This document shows positions 1 to 5,457 of a stretch of 6,525 nt of DNA, piece after piece; position 1 is the stretch's first letter, and the number at the start of each line of letters is the position of its first letter. This stretch comes from Comamonadaceae bacterium (lineage in GTDB: Bacteria > Pseudomonadota > Gammaproteobacteria > Burkholderiales > Burkholderiaceae_C): positions 1-6,525 of the forward strand of contig JAHEBY010000149.1 in NCBI GenBank assembly GCA_024642025.1. Reading direction: 5' to 3'. The notes under the pieces were generated by a model, which did not search any database, was not told the DNA's origin, and worked only from the letters and a program-made list of their open reading frames with translations. The position numbers and the translations under genes are program-made.

Positions 1-1
1 C

Positions 2-259
2 TTTGGCGCCCGCACGCTGTCGCTGTTTTCCCGGATGACGGCACAGGCGCTGGCCAGCTACCTTTCAGGCCTGGTGATTGGCGAAGAGCTGCGCGAACAA
101 GCCGTACCCAGCGGCATGACCGTGCATCTGATCGGCTCTCCCGCTTTGACGCAACGCTACGAGCGGGCGCTAGCCTCGCGTGCCATCAAGGCGCGGACCT
201 TTGGTGCGGAAGCCACTTGGGCCGGGCTGTTTGCACTCGCACAATCACTTTCAAAATAG
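2..259 (+). CDS. dgoK: 2-dehydro-3-deoxygalactonokinase, C-terminal part (5' end outside window)
   Basis: Only the last 85 residues are present, read from position 2 to the TAG at 257-259. The enzyme phosphorylates 2-dehydro-3-deoxy-D-galactonate with ATP in the cytoplasm, giving the 6-phosphate that the next gene's aldolase cleaves. The visible part carries the usual DgoK tail: FGARTLSLF, then a helix leading into YLSGLVIGEEL, then a strand and helix with HLIGSPALTQRYERAL, and a final segment ending ATWAGLFALAQ. These match my memory of the family C-terminus, where GEEL and the GSP-L-YERAL stretch are strongly conserved. The stop lies 4 bases before the dgoA start, so the two are almost certainly one transcript and probably translationally coupled. 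The identity is supported by the neighbouring aldolase. The N-terminal nucleotide-binding half cannot be judged from this window. Confidence 0.9.
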   Translation, partial: FGARTLSLFSRMTAQALASYLSGLVIGEELREQAVPSGMTVHLIGSPALTQRYERALASRAIKARTFGAEATWAGLFALAQSLSK

Positions 260-263
260 CTCT

Positions 264-902
264 ATGACAGCAGCAGAAAAATTCTCCAGCGTTTTTGCCA
301 AACTCCCGCTTATCGCCATTTTGCGGGGCCTCACCGCGACTGAGGCACCCGCTATTGGGGATGCGCTCACAAGTGCTGGATTCGGTCTGCTGGAAGTGCC
401 GCTGAATTCCCCGGACCCACTGCAAAGCATTGCTGTGCTTGCCAAAAATCATCCAGCGGCGCTGGTTGGGGCCGGCACCGTGCTGACGGTTGATCAAGTG
501 CGCGATGTGCACGCCGCGGGCGGGCAGTTGATCATCTCGCCGAACTTTGATGCCGATGTGGTTGCACAAGCTGTCAATCTGGGCATGATTTGCCTGCCCG
601 GAATTGCCACGCCGAGTGAGGCTTTTGGCGCCTTGGCCGCGGGCGCCCACGGGCTCAAGCTGTTTCCGGCGGAAATGTTTTCGCCCGCGGTCATCCGGGC
701 AATGAAAGCGGTATTGCCGCCGGGCACCCTGATGTTGCCGGTAGGCGGCATTTCGCCCACCAACATGGCGGCCTGGCGCGATGGCGGCGCAGACGGTTTT
801 GGCATCGGATCAGCACTCTACAAGCCCGGCAAGCCAGCTGGTTCCGTCAAGGAACTAGCTATGCAATTTATAGCTAGCTACGAACAGCTGGCGAGGGCTT
901 AA
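264..902 (+). CDS. dgoA: 2-dehydro-3-deoxy-6-phosphogalactonate aldolase
   Basis: This 212-residue class I aldolase belongs to the KDPG/KDPGal family, whose members are usually about 205-215 residues. It splits 2-dehydro-3-deoxy-6-phosphogalactonate into pyruvate and glyceraldehyde 3-phosphate. Visible landmarks are IAILRGL with Arg21, LLEVPLNSP with the catalytic Glu44, GAGTVL at 69-74, SPNFD at 92-96, the Schiff-base Lys132 in GLKLFPAE, and the phosphate-binding PVGGISP loop at 159-165. The LEVPLNSP and LKLFPAE spellings fit KDPGal aldolases better than KDPG aldolases (Eda). I chose ATG 264 because it sits 4 bases after the dgoK stop and gives the normal family N-terminus. An in-frame ATG at 180 would add 28 residues inside dgoK and is unlikely. 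No clear Shine-Dalgarno is seen, so translation probably depends on coupling to dgoK. The 3' end contains an unusual AT-rich palindrome, listed separately. Confidence 0.95.
   Translation: MTAAEKFSSVFAKLPLIAILRGLTATEAPAIGDALTSAGFGLLEVPLNSPDPLQSIAVLAKNHPAALVGAGTVLTVDQVRDVHAAGGQLIISPNFDADVVAQAVNLGMICLPGIATPSEAFGALAAGAHGLKLFPAEMFSPAVIRAMKAVLPPGTLMLPVGGISPTNMAAWRDGGADGFGIGSALYKPGKPAGSVKELAMQFIASYEQLARA
855..877. repeat. Inverted repeat inside the dgoA 3' end
   Basis: CTAGCTAT and ATAGCTAG form perfect 8-bp arms around a 7-base loop (GCAATTT), immediately followed by another TAGCTA unit up to 880. The repeat lies in coding sequence (residues LAMQFIAS) and is markedly more AT-rich than the flanking DNA. 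TAGCTA-containing palindromes of this kind are familiar from dispersed repeats in Comamonadaceae genomes; that link is from memory. Function unknown. Confidence 0.5.
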
Positions 903-923
903 GGCCAAAATGCCGTCTAAATT

Positions 924-1721
924 ATGCCGAAGACCGAAAATTCGGCGTCCCCCGCCATGAATTTTGGCCTCAGCGGCAAGGTGGCGCTGGTGACTGGCGC
1001 CGCCCAAGGTATCGGTGAGGCCTGCGCAAGGCGATTTGCGCGGGAAGGGGTCAAATTGGTGTTGGCCGATGTAGACGATGCCAATGGCCTCAAACTGGCT
1101 GCCGAGCTCGGCGGCCTCTACATTCATTGTGATGTGGGCGACAAGCTGGATGTCGATACTGCTGTGGATCGGGCCATCCAAACCCTGGGCCGGATTGACA
1201 TACTGGTCAATAACGCGGGCATTCTGCGTGCCGCGGAGTTTCTGGAGATGACTGAAGCCGACTTTGACGACGTGCTGCGCGTCAACCTCAAAGGTGCGTT
1301 CCTGATGGGTCAGGCAGTGGCGCGCGCAATGGCTGCCAACGGCAGCGGCGCCATCGTCAACATGAGCTCCATCAACGGCACCGTGGCCATTCCCAACATC
1401 GCGGGCTATGTCGTCAGCAAGGGCGGCATCAATCAGCTCACGCGCGTGATGGCATTGGCTTTGGCCGACAAGGGTGTTCGCGTGAATGCCGTGGCACCGG
1501 GCACCATCGCCACGGAAATGGCCGAAAAAGCCGTTCTGGGCAGTGAGCAGGCACGGGTCAAGGTGATGAGCCGCACACCGCTTGGGCGCCTCGGTTTGCC
1601 CGAAGAAATTGCCGATGTGGTCGCCTGGTTGGCCAGCGATGCGTCCAGTTACGTCACAGGGGAAATCGTGGTGGCAGACGGCGGGCGCATGGCGCTGAAC
1701 TACACCGTGCCCGTTGTATAA
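924..1721 (+). CDS. SDR-family NAD-dependent oxidoreductase, possible sugar dehydrogenase
   Basis: This is a classical short-chain dehydrogenase/reductase of 265 residues from ATG 924, or 254 from ATG 957. Using the longer numbering it shows the cofactor loop TGAAQGIG (24-31), Asp49 after the second strand (favouring NAD over NADP), NNAG (96-99), Asn121, the catalytic Ser149 in NMSSINGT, and YVVSK (Tyr162, Lys166). The C-terminal region has PLGRLGLPEEIA (219-230) and SSYVTGEIVVADGG (241-254). The substrate cannot be read from these motifs. Its place 21 bases after dgoA suggests a dehydrogenase feeding the galactonate route, for example a galactose or related aldose dehydrogenase, but a generic 3-oxoacyl or alcohol substrate is equally compatible. 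Neither start has a Shine-Dalgarno. The start at 957 gives MNFGLSGKVALVTG, a more typical SDR N-terminus. The 3' end converges on the MFS gene with an 18-base gap. Confidence 0.9.
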   Translation: MPKTENSASPAMNFGLSGKVALVTGAAQGIGEACARRFAREGVKLVLADVDDANGLKLAAELGGLYIHCDVGDKLDVDTAVDRAIQTLGRIDILVNNAGILRAAEFLEMTEADFDDVLRVNLKGAFLMGQAVARAMAANGSGAIVNMSSINGTVAIPNIAGYVVSKGGINQLTRVMALALADKGVRVNAVAPGTIATEMAEKAVLGSEQARVKVMSRTPLGRLGLPEEIADVVAWLASDASSYVTGEIVVADGGRMALNYTVPVV

Positions 1722-1739
1722 CCCAGCGCCATCAGATCG

Positions 1740-2996
1740 TTACGCCGCTTTCATCGGCCGCAGCACCGGGGCTTCGCGTATCGGCAGATGGATCAGCGCC
1801 GCGCCCACTGCGAGGACGATGTCGATGTACCACACCCAGTTGTAATTACCGGTGGCTTCAAAAATCCTGCCTCCCAGCCAGGCTCCCAAAAATCCACCAA
1901 CCTGGTGCGTGAGCATCACCACGCCAAACAGGGTCGCCATGTTGGCGGTACCAAAAAACTTCGCTACCAGGCCCACGGTCGGTGGCACGGTAGACAGAAA
2001 CGTCAGGCCCATGATCGCCGCGAAAACCAACATCACCGGTCCAGTCTTGGGCGCCAGCAAAAACAACACGACGGCCAGTGCCCGCGCTGCGTAAACCAGC
2101 GACAGCAACGATTTCATTCGCCAGCGACCCACGGCCCAACCCATGGCCACGCTGCCGACAATGTTAAACAAGCCCAGCATGGCCAGGGACCACGCACCGT
2201 ATTGCACCGGAAGTCCGCATGCGGCGATCACACCGGGCAGGTGGGTGGCAAGAAACGCAACGTGAAACCCACACACAAAGAAGCCTGCCGCCAACATCAG
2301 GTAGCTGGGGGTTTGCAAAGCCGCTTTGATAGCCTCTCGCGTCGATAGTGTCTTTTGCGCTGGGGCTGTTGCTAGGGCAGTTTGGACGGGATTTCCACGC
2401 AGCACCAGAGCGGCGGGCAATGCGAGCAATACGATCACACCCAGGACCTGCATGGCGTTGGCCCAGCCTACGCCAACCATCAAGGCCCCCGCGATCGGCG
2501 CCATGACAAATTGGCCAAACGAGCCCCCTGCGTTGACAATGCCTGTAGCCAACCCCCGTTTTTCCGGGGCTATGAGTCGCGATGTGGCCGCCATCAGCAC
2601 GGCGGGGCCCGCCATACCGGCACCACCCGCCGCTAAAACTCCGATGGCAAAAATCAGGCCTGCCGTAGAAGTCATGAACGGTGTAATGAACGTGCCCAGC
2701 GCCACAAGGCTGACACCCAGCAATAGCACCCGCCCAGCACCCACTTTGTCTGCAAACGCACCCGCAAAAGGCTGAGTCAGACCCCACCACAGCTGCCCAA
2801 AAGCAAACGCCAGACTGATGCTGCCGACGCCCAGCCCGGTTGACGTATTGAGGGCACTCAAAAACAGACCCATCGTCTGGCGCGTACCCATGGTCAGCGC
2901 AAACGTACCCGCCGCTGCCAGGAGTACCAGCCACATGGAAAAAGAACGGCGTAACCGGGCCGTTCCGGAAGCACTCGGGGAGGATGTTTCAGTCAT
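1740..2996 (-). CDS. MFS transporter, 12-helix, co-transcribed with marR
   Basis: This is a 418-residue major facilitator superfamily permease of the cytoplasmic membrane, with a short charged N-terminus and first helix from about residue 21. GTRQTMGLFLSAL (37-49) in the first helix region resembles the monocarboxylate/oxalate-formate type of MFS. Motif A is present as GAFADKVGAGRVL (79-91), in the loop after helix 2. A hydrophilic central loop spans about 200-228 between the two six-helix halves, and LTHQVGGFLGAWLGGRIFEATGNY (362-385) lies in helix 11 and the following loop. The substrate is not readable; an organic or aromatic acid is a guess from family resemblance. The start ATG (2994-2996) has a GGAG Shine-Dalgarno at 3003-3006, 6 bases upstream, and overlaps the marR stop by 8 bases, so the two form an operon. 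Control by that MarR protein, with a role in uptake or efflux of its ligand, is likely. Confidence 0.9.
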   Translation of the reverse strand: MTETSSPSASGTARLRRSFSMWLVLLAAAGTFALTMGTRQTMGLFLSALNTSTGLGVGSISLAFAFGQLWWGLTQPFAGAFADKVGAGRVLLLGVSLVALGTFITPFMTSTAGLIFAIGVLAAGGAGMAGPAVLMAATSRLIAPEKRGLATGIVNAGGSFGQFVMAPIAGALMVGVGWANAMQVLGVIVLLALPAALVLRGNPVQTALATAPAQKTLSTREAIKAALQTPSYLMLAAGFFVCGFHVAFLATHLPGVIAACGLPVQYGAWSLAMLGLFNIVGSVAMGWAVGRWRMKSLLSLVYAARALAVVLFLLAPKTGPVMLVFAAIMGLTFLSTVPPTVGLVAKFFGTANMATLFGVVMLTHQVGGFLGAWLGGRIFEATGNYNWVWYIDIVLAVGAALIHLPIREAPVLRPMKAA

Positions 2997-3471
2997 GATC
3001 TACTCCAGTTTCGTCGGGAGACAACAGTTCGAGGGATTCGTGGATCAAGGTATGCAGGGCAGCCACCCTTTGCACACCCAGGGTTTGATTCAGGCTTTCT
3101 TGCGCCACTTTCCAGCGACGCTGCGCCTCGGTTCGTTTGGCACGCCCCTCTTCCGTTGCGACGACCAGGCGGCTTCGCCCATCCGAACCGGCTTCCAGTG
3201 CCGCCCAACCCGCAGTGATCAATGGTTTGAGATTTCGGGTGAGCGTGGACGGCTCCATCATCATGGCGTGCGCCAGATCGCCGGGACGAATGGGGCCCAG
3301 CTTGACGACATAAGATAGCAGCGAATACTGCGTCGTCTTGAGCCCCATGCGGGCCATTTCCAGGTCGTAGTGCTGCGACACCCGGCGCATAAGCTGGCGC
3401 AAATGCAAATTGGTGCAACCTTTGGGCACTGCCGGATCTGTAGTTGCTGCAACAGGGGTGACAGGGTTCAT
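2989..3471 (-). CDS. MarR-family transcriptional regulator
   Basis: This is a 160-residue MarR-type winged-helix repressor, near the usual family length of 140-160. After a roughly 22-residue polar tail come the dimerisation helix (LHLRQLMRRVSQHYDLEMARMG), TTQYSLLSYVVKLGP, the helix-turn-helix IRPGDLAHAMMMEPSTLTRNLKPLITAGW (about 61-89), the wing SDGRSRLVVATEEGR (96-110) and a long C-terminal dimerisation helix. Such proteins bind palindromes as dimers and release them on binding small, often phenolic or acyl, ligands. I chose ATG 3469-3471; an in-frame ATG at 3573 would run through the operator and into the thioesterase gene. The chosen start lies inside a large palindrome and only 6 bases past a good -10 box, so the messenger may be leaderless and the gene self-repressed. 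An alternative is an internal TTG about 21 codons in, behind an AAAGG. Confidence 0.92.
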   Translation of the reverse strand: MNPVTPVAATTDPAVPKGCTNLHLRQLMRRVSQHYDLEMARMGLKTTQYSLLSYVVKLGPIRPGDLAHAMMMEPSTLTRNLKPLITAGWAALEAGSDGRSRLVVATEEGRAKRTEAQRRWKVAQESLNQTLGVQRVAALHTLIHESLELLSPDETGVDHD

Positions 3472-3499
3472 GCAAGTATTGTAGCTACAATAGTTGCAT
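3470..3499. promoter_or_regulatory. Candidate MarR operator: 30-bp near-perfect palindrome
   Basis: Each 15-base half mirrors the other with only one mismatched pair (3476/3493). The central 16 bases, TATTGTAGCTACAATA (3477-3492), are perfect, and the ends read ATGCAA and TTGCAT. It sits between divergent genes, covers the marR start codon and overlaps the marR -10 box. A MarR dimer binding here would block its own transcription. That the site is an operator is an inference from symmetry and position. Confidence 0.8.
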
Positions 3500-3505
3500 A
3501 TGCAA
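3478..3505 (-). promoter_or_regulatory. Candidate promoter for marR-MFS operon
   Basis: On the minus strand TTGCAT (3505-3500, a weak -35) is followed after 16 bases by TACAAT (3483-3478, five of six matches to TATAAT). A transcript would begin at or within a base or two of the marR ATG at 3471, giving a leaderless messenger. The whole promoter lies inside the palindrome cluster. A promoter for the opposite thioesterase gene is not clear; GTTATA at 3506-3511 is the best -10 candidate but lacks a good -35. Confidence 0.5.
3494..3505. promoter_or_regulatory. Second overlapping palindrome (TTGCATATGCAA)
   Basis: This perfect 12-bp palindrome shares its left half with the right arm of the 30-bp operator. 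ATGCAAGT occurs directly repeated at 3470-3477 and 3500-3507, with an inverted near-copy at 3492-3499, so three half-sites are spaced across 38 bases. The arrangement could hold a second repressor dimer on the thioesterase side. Confidence 0.6.
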
Positions 3506-3523
3506 GTTATATCGGAATTACCA

Positions 3524-4066
3524 ATGAACAAACCCAACCACCTTGAAGCCTGGCTCGCCGACGAGCACCGCATACGCCAACGTCTGGAAGCCGGTGCAGG
3601 GCCCGGCGTTTTGCAGCCCGATCAAGTTGCCGGCAAGACCGGGCTGGAAATGATGCAGGCCATGCTTAGCGGTGAGGCGCATTACCCGCACATTGCCCAA
3701 ACACTGGATTTCATAATGGTGGAGGTGGGCTCCGGTCATGCGGTGTTTCAAGGCACACCAGGCGAGCAGCACCTCAACCCGATGGGCTCGGTCCACGGGG
3801 GCTGGTTCGCCACGCTGCTCGACTCCGCCCTGGGTTGCGCCGTTCATACCTTAATGAAACCAGGCTATGGCTACACCACGGCCGAGCTGGGCATCAATCT
3901 GGTGAGAGCCATTACCCCAAAAGTGCAACGCGTGCGCGCTGAAGGGAAAGTCATACATTGCGGGCGACAACTTGCTACCGCGGAAGCACGCCTGGTGGGT
4001 CCGGATGGCACTTTATATGCCCACGGTACTACCACCTGCCTGGTGTTTGAGACACCCACGCGTTGA
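3524..4066 (+). CDS. PaaI-family hotdog-fold acyl-CoA thioesterase
   Basis: This 180-residue protein has a single hotdog domain of the PaaI/YdiI type, which hydrolyses acyl- or aryl-CoA thioesters in the cytoplasm. An N-terminal helical lead of about 55 residues, containing TGLEMMQAMLSGE, precedes the domain and is common in this subgroup. Key features are Asn85 and the HGG motif at 91-93 in LNPMGSVHGGWFATLLDSALGCA, with Asp100 in the central helix in the position of the catalytic acidic residue. TAELGINLVRAI (119-130) and the closing strands GRQLATAEARLVGPDG and LYAHGTTTCLVF follow. I chose ATG 3524 because CGGAA lies about 7 bases upstream; ATG 3500 and TTG 3494 are in frame but fall within the palindromes. 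The gene diverges from marR-MFS across a shared operator, so it may be under the same MarR control and remove CoA from the acid that the transporter handles. The substrate is not known. Confidence 0.9.
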   Translation: MNKPNHLEAWLADEHRIRQRLEAGAGPGVLQPDQVAGKTGLEMMQAMLSGEAHYPHIAQTLDFIMVEVGSGHAVFQGTPGEQHLNPMGSVHGGWFATLLDSALGCAVHTLMKPGYGYTTAELGINLVRAITPKVQRVRAEGKVIHCGRQLATAEARLVGPDGTLYAHGTTTCLVFETPTR

Positions 4067-4092
4067 CCACGATGGCGAATTTCCTTCACAAT
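4063..4092 (+). promoter_or_regulatory. Candidate promoter of gloA
   Basis: TTGACC (4063-4068, five of six to the -35 consensus, overlapping the thioesterase stop) is separated by 18 bases from CACAAT (4087-4092, four of six to the -10). Expected transcription start is about 4099-4100, coinciding with the gloA ATG, so the messenger would be leaderless. No Shine-Dalgarno is visible before that ATG, which fits. Confidence 0.5.
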
Positions 4093-4099
4093 AACGGGC

Positions 4100-4489
4100 A
4101 TGAGACTTCTTCACACCATGCTGCGCGTTGGCAATCTTCAACGCTCCATTGATTTCTACACCAGCGTTCTCGGCATGAAGTTGCTGCGCACTTCAGAAAA
4201 CCCCGAGTACAAATACTCTCTTGCCTTTGTGGGTTACGGTAACAATCCAGATCACGCCGAGATCGAACTCACCTACAACCATGGCGTGGACAGCTATGAC
4301 CATGGCACTGCGTTTGGCCATATTGCACTGGGTGTGCCTGATGCCTATGAGGCGTGCAAAAAAATCAAAGCTGCAGGCGGCAATGTGACGCGAGAGGCCG
4401 GGCCTGTCAAAGGGGGCACGACGGTAATCGCTTTCGTTACGGACCCCGACGGCTACAAGATCGAACTGATACAGCGCGACGCACACTAG
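4100..4489 (+). CDS. gloA: Lactoylglutathione lyase (glyoxalase I)
   Basis: This 129-residue protein is a complete bacterial glyoxalase I, which converts the hemithioacetal of methylglyoxal and glutathione into S-D-lactoylglutathione in the cytoplasm. It consists of two beta-alpha-beta-beta-beta modules. The four metal ligands of the E. coli enzyme are present at the same positions: His5, Glu56, His74 and Glu122. Other family signatures are MLRVGNLQRSIDFYTSVLGMKLLR (7-30), EYKYSLAFVGYG (36-47), ELTYNHGVDSYDHGTAFGHIAL (56-77) and the closing FVTDPDGYKIELI (112-124). The short length without the insertions of the Zn-type enzyme points to the nickel/cobalt-dependent class; that is family knowledge. 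The gene begins 33 bases after the thioesterase and is followed after 9 bases by the EamA permease, with which it probably forms a transcript. It likely has its own promoter overlapping the thioesterase stop. Confidence 0.97.
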   Translation: MRLLHTMLRVGNLQRSIDFYTSVLGMKLLRTSENPEYKYSLAFVGYGNNPDHAEIELTYNHGVDSYDHGTAFGHIALGVPDAYEACKKIKAAGGNVTREAGPVKGGTTVIAFVTDPDGYKIELIQRDAH

Positions 4490-4498
4490 GCGGCCACT

Positions 4499-5398
4499 TT
4501 GTCTGGTCAACACACAGAGCGCCGCGGGGCGCTCCTTGTTTTTGGGTCCGCCGCGGTGTGGAGCTTCGGGGGTGCCATTGCGCGTTTTCTGAGCGTCACC
4601 GATAGTTGGGTGATCGTTTTCTGGCGTTCATTATTTGCCGCCACGTTCCTGCTGGGCTTCATGCTCTGGCGTGACGGCTTTCGAGGCACCTTTCAACTGT
4701 TTCGCTCAATGGGTATTGCGGGCTGCGCCGTGGCACTGTGTGTCACCACCGCGTCGACCTCCTTTGTGGTGGCGCTCTCCTATACAACGGTGGCAAATGT
4801 CCTGCTCATGCAGGCGGGCGTACCCCTCTTCGCCGCACTCATGGCGTTTGTTCTGTTTCGTGAAAAGGTCAACGGCGCTACCTGGGTTGCCATCGCGGCT
4901 GTGATTACGGGGGTCGGCATTATGGTTTCCGACTCGATTGGCGGGCAGGTATCGCCCATCGGCGACGGCCTGGCTTTGCTCATCGCCATTGCTTTTGCGG
5001 CTGCAACGGTTATTACGCGCAGGCACGCGGAAGTGAAGATGATGCCCGCAGTGTGCCTGGGCACACTCACCGGGGCCATCATTGCGTCAACGCTGGCCAA
5101 TGCCTTTCACGTCAACGCCACCGACGCGTTTTTGCTCTTCCTTTTCGGCGCCATGAACCTCGGGCTGGGCATGGCCTTATTTGCCACCGGTGCGCCACTG
5201 CTCCCGTCGGCCCTGGCGGCGCTGATCGGGGTTGCCGAACCCGTGCTGGGTCCGATCTGGGTCTGGCTTGTCCACAATGAGGTGCCCGTTCCCCGCACCC
5301 TCATTGGTGGCGGTGTCGTGTTCACAGCACTAGTGGTTCATCTGATCTGGCAGTTCCGACAGCAACAGGCGGTACCAGTAATGCCCATGGTTGATTGA
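4499..5398 (+). CDS. EamA/DMT-family transporter (TTG start)
   Basis: This 299-residue inner-membrane permease of the drug/metabolite transporter superfamily is built from two EamA repeats of about five helices each (roughly residues 11-143 and 156-284), the family's normal size. Typical landmarks are LVFGSAAVWSFGGAIARFL in helix 1, FWRSLFAA in helix 2, the repeat-1 helix pair TTVANVLLMQAGVPLFAALMAFVLFREKV (96-124), and its repeat-2 counterpart PLLPSALAALIGVAEPVLGPIWVWLVHNEVP (233-263). Members export amino acids, purines or other metabolites; the substrate here cannot be deduced. The reading frame is closed by the gloA stop in the same frame, and the only start before helix 1 is TTG 4499, with GGCGG about 5 bases upstream, so a TTG start is preferred. 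The next possible start, GTG at about 4556, would remove much of helix 1. The gene follows gloA by 9 bases and converges on the His/Met-rich gene. Confidence 0.92.
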   Translation: MSGQHTERRGALLVFGSAAVWSFGGAIARFLSVTDSWVIVFWRSLFAATFLLGFMLWRDGFRGTFQLFRSMGIAGCAVALCVTTASTSFVVALSYTTVANVLLMQAGVPLFAALMAFVLFREKVNGATWVAIAAVITGVGIMVSDSIGGQVSPIGDGLALLIAIAFAAATVITRRHAEVKMMPAVCLGTLTGAIIASTLANAFHVNATDAFLLFLFGAMNLGLGMALFATGAPLLPSALAALIGVAEPVLGPIWVWLVHNEVPVPRTLIGGGVVFTALVVHLIWQFRQQQAVPVMPMVD

Positions 5399-5402
5399 TG
5401 TT

Positions 5403-5425
5403 ATTGCTACTGTTATAATAGCAAT
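5403..5425. repeat. Inverted repeat between convergent genes
   Basis: ATTGCTA and TAGCAAT are perfect 7-bp arms around a 9-base loop (CTGTTATAA), 4 bases after the EamA stop codon. The element is AT-rich and lacks a following T-run on either strand, so it is a poor intrinsic terminator, though it could stabilise RNA ends. The gap between the convergent genes, 5399-5457, holds nothing else beyond a tiny GGCC-TAAT-GGCC hairpin at 5443-5454. Confidence 0.5.
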
Positions 5426-5457
5426 GTCAGCATATTCCTAAAGGCCTAATGGCCGAT

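Noticed and set aside
180..263. Longer dgoA reading from an ATG at 180
   Set aside because: The extension lies inside dgoK in another frame and adds 28 residues absent from the family; ATG 264 gives the normal length.
186..650. Minus-strand open frame of 154 codons opposite dgoA
   Set aside because: It has no recognisable domain and lies wholly opposite a well-supported gene; long antisense frames are expected in GC-rich DNA.
1722..1739. Terminator between the convergent SDR and MFS genes
   Set aside because: The 18-base gap has no hairpin or T-run.
2164..2934. 256-codon minus-strand frame within the MFS gene
   Set aside because: It is out of frame with the clear 418-residue transporter, and its Cys/Gly/Arg-rich composition is that of a shadow frame.
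3472..3573. Longer marR reading from an ATG at 3573
   Set aside because: The added 34 residues are cysteine-rich and unlike MarR, and they run back through the operator into the thioesterase gene.
5443..5454. GGCC-TAAT-GGCC as a terminator of the minus-strand gene
   Set aside because: The stem is only 4 bp and is followed by just three T residues; too weak to call.
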